A DNA stretch of 64,000 nt from an uncultured Verrucomicrobia subdivision 3 bacterium. GTDB taxonomy: Bacteria > Verrucomicrobiota > Verrucomicrobiia > Limisphaerales > UBA11358. The notes beneath the pieces were generated by a model. It searched no databases. It had not been told where the DNA came from and saw only the letters and a program-made list of their open reading frames with translations. The DNA lies in the NCBI GenBank assembly GCA_903858275.1, contig CAIOIC010000085.1, forward strand, positions 21,081-85,080, read 5' to 3'. Shown here one piece after another: positions 57,601-64,000 of this stretch (the first letter of the stretch is position 1; each line of letters opens with the position of its first letter). A program made the position numbers and the translations under genes.

Positions 57601-58252
57601 GCCAAACATCGGTGCCCGCCAGCAGCAGCATGCCCAGCCCCACAAAAAAAACCACCTCGGCGGTCTGCGCGGCCATCAGCCTGCTGACGGTGCCGCTGTA
57701 AAACAACTGGACCTGCATCATATTGCCCAAGACCACCACCAAACCAATCAACAAGCCCGCCAGCGCCAAAAGCGCGGCCGCCTGCCGCCACCGCCGGCGG
57801 GCCGGGCACGCGGGAAACACCAGCAACAAGGCCAGGCTATTCAGCAGCAGGGCCAAGGCTGATAACGGAGAAATATGGCCAACGGGTATTCTCTGTCCGA
57901 CAGTATCAGTTGAGCGGGTGAGCCACTCCTCCATCGGGAACGGCAGGTCGAAATAGATTTTGCCCAAAGTCAGAAGGCTCAGCAGCAGCACGCCCGATCC
58001 CATCGCCCGCCCAAACCGGTTGATGGCCGCAGATTCCGGCCAACGCTGTCCCAGCCAGGCCGCAACCGCCAACCCCAGCATCAAAACACCGGCACTGGGA
58101 GCCATGGGAACACTCTCGCTCCCCCAGACGGTAATCCGCCAAAAACCAGCGACCCAAGTGAGCAGAACTAACAATGAAATACCCCCGCCAATCGCGAACG
58201 ATATTCTCGCGATCCGCCGCGGCCAGGTTTCATTCTGGAAAATGAAGTTCAT
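54641..58252 (-). CDS. Hybrid sensor histidine kinase with Cache, PAS and receiver
   Basis: About 1203 residues. Six to eight N-terminal helices (1-245) and a further helix at about 240-265 lead to a periplasmic dCache-type sensor (270-535), closed by a helix FFGALMLASLLVVGML. Two PAS domains follow (about 570-690 and 700-820). The HisKA segment GQLAAGVAHDFNNILT carries the phospho-acceptor His, the ATPase shows NLVVNARDAMP, DNGCGIP and GTGLGLA, and the C-terminal receiver has LVEDDPALG, LLITDVIMPG and LEKPFS. It has no DNA-binding domain, so output needs a partner. Being 38 bases from the BNR gene, it is a plausible glycan sensor for the locus. Confidence 0.9.
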   Translation of the reverse strand: MNFIFQNETWPRRIARISFAIGGGISLLVLLTWVAGFWRITVWGSESVPMAPSAGVLMLGLAVAAWLGQRWPESAAINRFGRAMGSGVLLLSLLTLGKIYFDLPFPMEEWLTRSTDTVGQRIPVGHISPLSALALLLNSLALLLVFPACPARRRWRQAAALLALAGLLIGLVVVLGNMMQVQLFYSGTVSRLMAAQTAEVVFFVGLGMLLLAGTDVWPLNFFFAPVRVDGSGRRTIWGFIALALLLTALIGIMGGFYFKQQQAEARRAAQEGLQAIGDFKNRQISDWMNERRGDAETAGNYRQLSGRFLSDPENLNLRRDLIQLMDAYRSASGYSGAALFDARGVVRLATPTNAAQKVFFSAEYIQATLRSRKVIITDLHRDTSDQRIHLNILIPIRTKLQPDPLTDGVLLFDVDPFRFLYPLVQSWPTASRTAETLLVRREGRDVLYLNDVRHRAQTALQLRLPMDRPDFPEALAVEGKTGVVEGVDYRGVKVLAVTGKIPNTPWFMVAKVDLDEIYAPLRQQARMTGLFFGALMLASLLVVGMLWHQQKLLFAQRELLQRKQAESLLRENAEKLNGLFYLSPLGIALCDMQGRYLEFNQAFQDICGYTAEELKHLDYWKLTPKEYASQEALQLESMHQTGRYGPYEKEYIRKDGRRVPLCLNGMLITGRDGQSYVWSLVEDITERKQAEAALAQERNLLNSLVTNIPDHIYFKDRASKFIKINATQAKAFGLRDPAEVVGRCDVEFFPAEEAREYYADDQKVMATGEPLVDKEEKGTWVDGRVVWVSTTKVPLRDQAGEIIGLVGVSRDITAHKLLEEEFRQAQKMQAVGQLAAGVAHDFNNILTVIMGNTSVLQEGRLDAKKQEEALAQISKSADRAADLTRQLLTFSRRQPMQLKGLDLNEVIINVSKLLRSLIGEHIVLQTQFGGGKAPVLADEGMMEQVLMNLVVNARDAMPSTGGRIIIETGRVNLDKHAIHAKPEARAGEFIRVSVSDNGCGIPPENLQRIFEPFFTTKEVGKGTGLGLATVFGIVQQHQGWVEVESLVGAGTTLHIYLPRNKSSVEVVEPTPAKTREAGGTETILLVEDDPALGKIAYEILKKQGYRILEAESGAAALKVWKENKASIQLLITDVIMPGGINGLELARQLQAERPELKVIYISGYTNEMLGEGLPLSQNLNFLEKPFSIQALLRKVRSCLDAGA

Positions 58253-58594
58253 CCGCCTTAAATGCCTTTGATCATTTCTGCCTTCATTGTGGAACGATTA
58301 CGCTGAGAGATTATGCCGCGAACAACCGAGAATCAAAAACCCACATCCAGCCACTGAAACCAGCATAATGTCTTCGTTACATTGGCGTACAAATTCACGG
58401 CAGCGTGTTCCTCAAACTCACAAAAGGCAAGGCCATTTATAGCCAAGTAAAGTGTGAGCCAAACTAAGCCGCACCGCACCTTGCCTGAATGTTTCCCGTT
58501 CGAACATATCAACATTGCTATTCAGATGCGGAACGAGCAATGTCGGAACATACGCTCAACCCAATCAAGAAAAACCGCACTCCGCTTTAAAGCC
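58253..58594. other. Divergent intergenic region, no gene seen
   Basis: About 340 bases separate the sensor kinase start and the lyase start, which are divergent. It is AT-richer than its surroundings and should hold both promoters. I see no clear -35/-10 pair, riboswitch or tRNA. Confidence 0.5.
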
Positions 58595-59803
58595 ATGAAA
58601 CATCATTCTCTCATTCTGGCCCTGACGCTCATGGGACTGGTCACGACTAGCCCCGCGGCCGAGGCAAAATTGGATTTAATCCTGATGAATGCCGGCTCGC
58701 TGGCCCAGGCCCGTGATTCCGTCCGCGCGGGAAACAGTCCGCTCAAGGCGGCTTATGACCGGTTGCTCCGCGACGCACAAAAAGCCATGACCGCCCGCCC
58801 TGTCAGCGTGATGGAGAAAACCAAAACGCCGGCCAGCGGCGACAAGCACGATTTCTATTCCATCGGACCCTATTATTGGCCGAACCCGAATACTCCCAAC
58901 GGGCTGCCCTACATCAGCAAAGACGGGGTTTCCAATCCGGAACGCTCGACGGATGCCTACGACCCGGGCCGGGCGGGAAAAATATTTAAAGCCATCGAGA
59001 TTCTCGCCCTGGCTTACTACTTTTCCGGCGACGAATCCTACGCCGTGCACGCCACGACTCTCCTGAAAACATGGTATCTGGATCCGGCGACCCGGATGAA
59101 TCCGAACCTCAACTATGCCCAAGTGAATCCCGGACGCGACAAGGTCACCGGCACCGGCATCATCGACACCGTGGGCATGATCGGAATCCCGGATGCCATC
59201 ACCCTGCTTTCCGGATCAAAGAGCCTCACTGCCGAAGATTTGAAGGGGCTCAAGGCCTGGTTTGGCCAATATACCGACTGGCTGCTGAACAGTGAAAAAG
59301 GCAAGCTGGAGCACAACGCAAAGAACAACCATGGGGTCTGGTTTGCCGCCCAGACATCCACCTACGCCCGGTTTGCAAACCGTCCTGACGTTGCCAAAAC
59401 ACTGGCCGAATCCGGCAAAGCGCAAATTGCCGCCCAAGTTGAGGCGGACGGCCGAATGCCGCTCGAATTGAAGCGCACCAAGTCATTCCACTATTCCGTC
59501 TTCAACCTGCAAGCCTTCTTCCAACTCGCCACGGCCGGACAACCTGTCGGCGTGGATCTTTGGAATTACTCCACGCCGGACGGCCGCAGCCTGCGAAAAG
59601 CCTTTGACTTTGTCGCCCAGTTTTCCGACCCGACAAAAAAATGGGCGTTTCAGGAGATTCAAGGCTTCAAAAGCGAGTCGCTGTATCCGCTCATATTATC
59701 GGCGGGCGCAAACTGGAAAGACGCCGCATTGCTCCAAACCGCCGACAAATTGCAAAGCGATGAGCAGAAAAAGGATCGCATCCGCCTGCTGCTGAACCGG
59801 TGA
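58595..59803 (+). CDS. Secreted alginate lyase-like protein (PL5/PL38 type)
   Basis: After a signal peptide (LILALTLMGLVTTSPAAEA, about residues 5-23), an alpha/alpha-toroid of about 370 residues follows, with FYSIGPYYWPNPNTPNGLPY, the NNHG catalytic block (KNNHGVWFAAQTS) and a Tyr in FHYSVFNLQAF. These are the Asn/His and Tyr features of alginate-lyase (PF05426) enzymes, which cut mannuronate- or glucuronate-containing polymers by beta-elimination. A longer frame exists upstream, but ATG 58595 starts at a normal signal peptide. Its locus neighbours suggest joint degradation of an acidic, fucosylated polysaccharide. Confidence 0.88.
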   Translation: MKHHSLILALTLMGLVTTSPAAEAKLDLILMNAGSLAQARDSVRAGNSPLKAAYDRLLRDAQKAMTARPVSVMEKTKTPASGDKHDFYSIGPYYWPNPNTPNGLPYISKDGVSNPERSTDAYDPGRAGKIFKAIEILALAYYFSGDESYAVHATTLLKTWYLDPATRMNPNLNYAQVNPGRDKVTGTGIIDTVGMIGIPDAITLLSGSKSLTAEDLKGLKAWFGQYTDWLLNSEKGKLEHNAKNNHGVWFAAQTSTYARFANRPDVAKTLAESGKAQIAAQVEADGRMPLELKRTKSFHYSVFNLQAFFQLATAGQPVGVDLWNYSTPDGRSLRKAFDFVAQFSDPTKKWAFQEIQGFKSESLYPLILSAGANWKDAALLQTADKLQSDEQKKDRIRLLLNR

Positions 59804-59871
59804 TTTTACAGGCTGGCGGCGGCGGGAGGCAAGGCGGCGTCGGTTTTCCGGCTTAAGCGCGCGGAGAGCAG

Positions 59872-59946
59872 TGGAGCCAGCTGTCGGGATTGAACCGACG
59901 ACCCGCAGTTTACAAAACTGCTGCTCTACCACTGAGCTAAGCTGGC
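59872..59946 (-). tRNA. tRNA-Thr (TGT anticodon)
   Basis: Cloverleaf: acceptor GCCAGCT/AGCTGGC, D-arm GCTC/GAGC, anticodon loop TTTGTAA (TGT), T-loop TTCAATC, and encoded CCA at 59874-59872. Confidence 0.96.
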
Positions 59947-60148
59947 TGCGAAGGCATGGCACGTTGCCAGCATGACGGAATATCGTCAAGGTGGTTTTCG
60001 AGGCCCACCGCGGAGCGCCCCGTTTTCAGCCCAAGGGGCAGCTCGACCCACATTCAAATCCACGGCAACCGCCGCCAAGCAAAACCAAGATTGACGGGAA
60101 GAGTGCGGTTCAGTTATGCTCAGCGGCTCGTTTAACCTTTATTTTATT

Positions 60149-61456
60149 GTGAACGTATCCGTTGAAAATTTGGCCCCGTGCAAAAAGCTCGTGCGGGTGG
60201 AACTGGACGCAACCGCCGTGGACGCCGCGTTTGACGCCGTCACCAAGGATTACCAGAAGCAGGCCGCGCTGCCGGGCTTCCGACCGGGCAAGGCTCCGCG
60301 CGCGATGGTGGAGAAAAAATACGACGCGGAAATCAAAGACGAGGCCAAGCGCAAGCTCATCGGCGACGCCTACCGCAAGGCGATTGCGGATCAGAAAATT
60401 TCCGTCATCGGCTATCCCGACATCGAGGAAGTGCAATTCGGCCGCGGCCAGATTTTGCAATTCACCGCCACGGTGGAGACGGCGCCGGAATTTCAGATGC
60501 CGGAATACAAGGGTTTGACCGCCACGATTGAAACCAAGTCCGTGACGGATGCCGATGTGGACAAGGCGCTTGATTTGCTGCGCGGCCAGCAGGCGGATTA
60601 CAAGACCGTGACGCGTTCGCTTACAAACGGCGACATCGCAGTGGTGAATTACACTGGCACCTGCGAAGGCAAGGCCATCACGGAACTCGCGCCGACGGCG
60701 AAGGGTTTGACCGAGCAGAAAAATTTCTGGATTGAGACGGAAGGCAATTCCTTCATCCCCGGTTTCGCCGCGCAACTCAACGGCGCGAACGCCGGCGACA
60801 AGCGCACGGTGAATGTGGATTTCCCGGCTGATTTCGTGACGCCGCAATTGCAGGGCAAGAAGGGTGTTTACGAAGTTGAACTCGTCGAGGTGAAGGAAAA
60901 GGTCCTGCCGCCGCTGGACAACGAATTCGCGAAAAAATACGGCGCGGAAGATTTCGACAAGCTCAAAGCCGGCGTCCGCACGGATCTGGAAAATGAATTG
61001 ACGCACTCGCGCTCCAAGTCAGTGCGCGCCCAGACCGTCAAAGCCCTGCTGGATAAGGTGACTTTTGATCTGCCGGAAACCGCCGTCGCCAACGAGACGC
61101 GCAATGTGGTCTATGATCTGGTGCGCCAGAACACGCAGCGCGGCATCTCGCGGGAATTGATCGAAACGCAGAAGGACGAGATTTATTCCATCGCCGCGAC
61201 CAACGCCAAGGAGCGCGTGAAGCTGGCGTTCCTTGTCGGCCGCATCGCGGCGCAGGAGAAGCTCGAGGCGTCGCAGGAGGATGTGCTCAAGCGCGCGCAG
61301 CAACTGGCGATGATGTATCAGATGCCGTTTGACCAGTTCATCAAGGATTTGCAGAAGCGCGACGGCGTGAACGAACTTTACCAGCAGGTGCTGCACGAAA
61401 AGGTGCTGGATTTGTTGGAGAAGAACGCCACCATCACGGAAACCGCTCCCGCGTAG
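60149..61456 (+). CDS. tig: Trigger factor (ribosome-associated chaperone)
   Basis: The 435-residue protein has the ribosome-binding signature GFRPGKAPRAMVEKKY, a central FKBP-type PPIase (GDIAVVNYTGTCEGKAI, FIPGFAAQLNGANAGD) and a helical C-terminal chaperone domain. It meets nascent chains at the exit tunnel. I chose GTG 60149 (protein NVSVENLAPCKKL), as homologues start this way; an ATG at 60116 would add eleven hydrophobic residues and lacks a ribosome site. The PPIase domain seems intact. It precedes the TolC-like gene by about 45 bases and may be cotranscribed. Confidence 0.95.
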   Translation: MNVSVENLAPCKKLVRVELDATAVDAAFDAVTKDYQKQAALPGFRPGKAPRAMVEKKYDAEIKDEAKRKLIGDAYRKAIADQKISVIGYPDIEEVQFGRGQILQFTATVETAPEFQMPEYKGLTATIETKSVTDADVDKALDLLRGQQADYKTVTRSLTNGDIAVVNYTGTCEGKAITELAPTAKGLTEQKNFWIETEGNSFIPGFAAQLNGANAGDKRTVNVDFPADFVTPQLQGKKGVYEVELVEVKEKVLPPLDNEFAKKYGAEDFDKLKAGVRTDLENELTHSRSKSVRAQTVKALLDKVTFDLPETAVANETRNVVYDLVRQNTQRGISRELIETQKDEIYSIAATNAKERVKLAFLVGRIAAQEKLEASQEDVLKRAQQLAMMYQMPFDQFIKDLQKRDGVNELYQQVLHEKVLDLLEKNATITETAPA

Positions 61457-61502
61457 TAACTTTCCGGTTACTTACCGGCGGTGCATGGCGTCTGGATTTG
61501 AA

Positions 61503-63011
61503 ATGAAAAAATACTGTGCCAGCCTGTTGTTTTTGGCCGCCTCGCTGGCGGTGGTTTCCGCGCAGACCAATGCGCCGGCGGTGCGGGCGATGTCATTATC
61601 CGACTGCCTCAATGAGGCGCTCCGGCATAATTTCGATGTGCAGGTGGAACGCTACGAGCCGGCAAAAGCTCTCCTCAATCTGAATGCGGCTTACGCGGGC
61701 TACGACCCGACCTTCAGCCTTTCCGGCACGCACAGCCATAATAACTTGGGATTTGAAACGGGCGTGTATGGCACGTTTCCGAACATTTCCGATGGCAACA
61801 CCTTCAGCTCCGGTTTGACGGGTTCGCTGCCGTGGGGAATGACTTATGGCCTGACTGGAAACGTCTCCGAGAATTACGGCCTGAGTTATCCATCCAGCGT
61901 CTTATCCAGTGGCAATTATGACAGTTCCAGCGGCCGGGTGGGTGTAAATGGCCGACAACCGCTGCTGAAAAATTTCTGGATTGATGGCACCCGGCTGCTA
62001 ATCAGCGCGGCGAAAAACAATTTAAAACTGTCGGAACAAGGTTTGCGTCAGCAACTCATCACCACCGTCACAGCGGTGGAAAATGCGTACTACGAACTCA
62101 TATATGCCCGGGAAAACCTGAAGGTGCAGCAGCAGGCGCTGGCGCTCGCCGAAAAGCAGCTTGCGGACGACAAATCGCGCGTGAACATCGGGACGGTGGC
62201 TGCCGCCGGCGGCACGATTGAGCAGGACGAGGCGCAAGTCGCGCAGAACCACGCCAATCTCATCGCCGCGCAATTCACCCTCGCGACGGATGAAAACGCA
62301 TTGAAAAATCTGATCACGGACAACTACCGGGAATGGCATGACACCGCCATTGAGCCAGCGGCCACGCTGGAGGCGGTGCGGCAGCTGTTTGACGTGCAGG
62401 ACAGCTGGGGCAAGGGCATGACGCTGCGCCCGGACCTGGCGCAGGCGAAGGTGAACGTGGAGCAACAGGGCATCCAGCTGAAATACGACCGCAACCAGCT
62501 TTTCCCGCAGCTTGATTTGACCGGCAGCTACGGATACAACGGCGCAGGCCGGGAATTTAACGAAGCCTTGGGCCAATACGCTACGGCGAACCGGCCCTAT
62601 TACACCTACGGCGCGGAGTTTTCCATTCCCCTCAGCAGCACCAAGGCCCGCAATTCTATCAAAGCCAACAAGGCCGCGGAACAGCAGCTTTTACTCAAGC
62701 TCAAGCAGCTCGAACAGAATGTCATGGTGCAGATTGACAATGGGGTGAAGCAGGCGCAGGCCGCATGGGAAAGCGTGGATGCCACGCAAAAGGCGCGCAC
62801 CTACGCCGAGGCCGCGCTCAAAGCCGAGCAGGGCAAATACGCCGTCGGCAAGAGCACCACGTTCACCGTGCTACAACTGCAAAACAATCTCACCGCCGCC
62901 CGCTCGCAGGAAATCCGCTCGCTCGCCAATTACAACAAAGCTCTCGCCAATCTCGCTCAGCAGGAAGGCTCCACCCTGGAACGGCGGAAGGTGGATTTGC
63001 GGGTAAAATAA
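61503..63011 (+). CDS. TolC-like outer-membrane efflux channel
   Basis: A signal peptide (ASLLFLAASLAVVSA, ending at about residue 21) leads to two OEP repeats. Visible are SLSDCLNEALRHNFDVQVERY at the start, long helical coiled segments (for example RENLKVQQQALALAEKQLADDKSR), a beta-region with YDPTFSLSGTHSHNN, and a second repeat with KYAVGKSTTFTVLQLQNNLTAARSQE. The product should form a trimeric channel for export or efflux with an inner-membrane pump. No pump or membrane-fusion gene is next to it, so the partner lies elsewhere. ATG 61503 gives a good signal peptide. Confidence 0.9.
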   Translation: MKKYCASLLFLAASLAVVSAQTNAPAVRAMSLSDCLNEALRHNFDVQVERYEPAKALLNLNAAYAGYDPTFSLSGTHSHNNLGFETGVYGTFPNISDGNTFSSGLTGSLPWGMTYGLTGNVSENYGLSYPSSVLSSGNYDSSSGRVGVNGRQPLLKNFWIDGTRLLISAAKNNLKLSEQGLRQQLITTVTAVENAYYELIYARENLKVQQQALALAEKQLADDKSRVNIGTVAAAGGTIEQDEAQVAQNHANLIAAQFTLATDENALKNLITDNYREWHDTAIEPAATLEAVRQLFDVQDSWGKGMTLRPDLAQAKVNVEQQGIQLKYDRNQLFPQLDLTGSYGYNGAGREFNEALGQYATANRPYYTYGAEFSIPLSSTKARNSIKANKAAEQQLLLKLKQLEQNVMVQIDNGVKQAQAAWESVDATQKARTYAEAALKAEQGKYAVGKSTTFTVLQLQNNLTAARSQEIRSLANYNKALANLAQQEGSTLERRKVDLRVK

Positions 63012-63039
63012 ATTAGGAGCAGGAAGTTGGCAGATGTTT

Positions 63040-63367
63040 GTTGAAGCCGGCTTGGGATGCAAACTCACCTGGTTCCGCTGCTCCGCATGCTGCGGCAAAC
63101 CCATGGATACGCCGCGCCGGCGCTGCCCGGCTTCTGCGGGGGCACCTGCAAGCCTTCTTTCTCTTTGAATCCGCTGCACTCGCTTCTTTCACACCATACC
63201 CAGTTCAACCAGCTTGCGCGTGATCTTCTTATAACCCAGCGCGAGATGTTCTTTGGATACCCGCACATTCTCTAACTCCAGCTTTTGCTTCCGCTCGGGC
63301 AGCGACTTGGCCGATAGCTAAGCGTGCCACTACTGAACTGCTCGGTTGTGTGATGTTTCTTCTTCAT
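63040..63367 (-). pseudogene. Decayed IS3-type transposase remnant
   Basis: Read on the minus strand, an ATG at 63367 with AAGGA eight bases before it opens a short frame (MKKKHHTTEQF). Homology to IS3-like OrfB integrase N-terminal regions then continues in different frames: LGYKKITRKLVELG, RVQRIQRERRLAG, EGLQVPPQKP and RRRGVSMGLPQHAEQRNQV. At least two frame changes and internal stops disrupt it, and the catalytic DDE half is absent. It lies between the TolC gene and the rRNA operon. I saw no terminal inverted repeats. Confidence 0.7.
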
Positions 63368-63423
63368 GATGGTTTTCCTTTCTTTGCCCGAAAACTATCT
63401 GCCTAGGCTGGAAGGACATAAAA

Positions 63424-63462
63424 AAATAAAGCCCTCAAATAGTATTCTGAGGGCTTTATTTT
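63424..63462 (-). terminator. Rho-independent terminator of the rRNA operon
   Basis: Read on the minus strand, AATAAAGCCCTCA pairs with TGAGGGCTTTATT around a ten-base loop and is followed by a run of T. It lies just downstream of the 5S gene. Confidence 0.9.
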
Positions 63463-63467
63463 AAAAG

Positions 63468-63582
63468 ACTGGCGGCTACCTACTCTCGCGGAAGCTATAC
63501 AACCACTACCATCGGCCATGCAGCGTTTGACGGCCGTGTTCGGAATGGGAACGGGTCGGACCACTGCGGTAATGCCACCAAA
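63468..63582 (-). rRNA. rrf: 5S ribosomal RNA
   Basis: Standard 5S features on the minus strand: terminal helix TTGGTGGC/GCCGCCAG, CCCATTCCGAACACGGCCGT, and CGAGAGTAGGTAG near the 3' end. Ends are placed by helix I and may be off by one or two bases. Confidence 0.95.
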
Positions 63583-63725
63583 TTATTGCGCACGCTTTTG
63601 GACGTGCAAAATTTTATTTTATAAAGAACATTCGGAAGTGATCCGGCGATTCTCTGAAAACTATACACAGGAGTCTATTGGCACTAAACAACTCGCGAGT
63701 TGAAATTGTTTTTCCAATAAAGGAA

Positions 63726-64000
63726 AAAGCAATCAAGCCGCACGACCGATTAGTGCTGGTCAGCTGAACGCCTCGCGGCGCTTACACTCCCAGCCTATCA
63801 AACGGGTGGTCTGCCCGTGGTCTTTAGGGACTTGCGTCCGGGAAACATTATCTTGGGATGAGCTTGGCACTTAGATGCTTTCAGCGCTTATCTCTTCCGC
63901 ACATGGCTACGCAGCGATGCCCCTGACGGAACAACTGCCACACCAGAAGTGCGTCTAACCCGGTCCTCTCGTACTAAGGTTAGAACCCCTCAAGTTTCCT
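63726..64000 (-). rRNA. rrl: 23S ribosomal RNA, 3' end only
   Basis: The 3' part of 23S lies on the minus strand and continues past the right edge. It ends in ACTAATCGGTCGTGCGGCTTG; the sarcin-ricin loop AGTACGAGAGGACC is visible near 63960-63980. It precedes 5S in the operon. Confidence 0.97.

Overview
The window looks like chromosomal DNA of a Verrucomicrobiota bacterium, probably a soil, freshwater or sediment member of the Pedosphaera/Limisphaera type. This is inferred from moderately high GC, a probable PPi-type PEP carboxykinase, many large signal-peptide-bearing glycosidases and lyases, MASE1 and Cache hybrid sensor kinases, and short palindromic repeats that intrude into gene ends. 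No marker was long enough to fix the species; the partial 23S rRNA at the right edge could.

Region 1 (1-20136, all minus strand) is a defence island. Its upstream part is a tightly coupled operon: a type III restriction-modification pair (Mod 17689-20136, Res 15098-17692), a possible 33-codon ORF, a 1336-residue protein combining a NERD nuclease domain, a pseudokinase, an active-looking kinase and a P-loop ATPase, then an unrecognised 596-residue protein and a 1670-residue protein with a C-terminal HerA/DptH-like ATPase. The kinase/unknown/large-ATPase trio resembles the last three genes of the MADS system (and also PglW and DptFGH parts), but here it follows a type III R-M instead of a type I-like set. 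Downstream is a second operon: a class III nucleotidyl cyclase, a three-helix membrane effector (both Pycsar-like) and a DUF2971 protein. It is followed by an unrecognised 432-residue protein and the start of another gene running off the left edge.

Region 2 (20.2-23.3 kb) holds small stress or housekeeping genes of poorly known role (ankyrin, YbjN-like, ARPP-1, one unknown). A repeated TGACA-N5-TGACA sequence lies in their upstream regions.

Region 3 (23.3-41.8 kb) is core metabolism and signalling: a fused M16 peptidase, tRNA-Gly, a response regulator, UbiE/MenG, a GT2, probable PPi-PEPCK, a MASE1 hybrid kinase, an ATE/Bpt-like aminoacyltransferase, alanine racemase, a polytopic membrane protein, a PurD-like ATP-grasp protein and an AvtA-like aminotransferase.

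Region 4 (42-59.8 kb) is a polysaccharide-degradation locus: a PL22 oligogalacturonate lyase, a five-bladed propeller glycosidase, a GH29 fucosidase, a secreted nitrilase-fold enzyme, a huge GH2-like protein lacking the usual acid/base Glu, a BNR-propeller protein, a Cache hybrid sensor kinase and a PL5-type lyase. The sensor may regulate the locus; target polymers probably contain uronic acids and fucose.

Region 5 (59.8-64 kb) carries tRNA-Thr, trigger factor, a TolC-like outer-membrane protein, a decayed IS3-type transposase, and the 3' end of an rRNA operon (23S, 5S and a strong terminator) on the minus strand.
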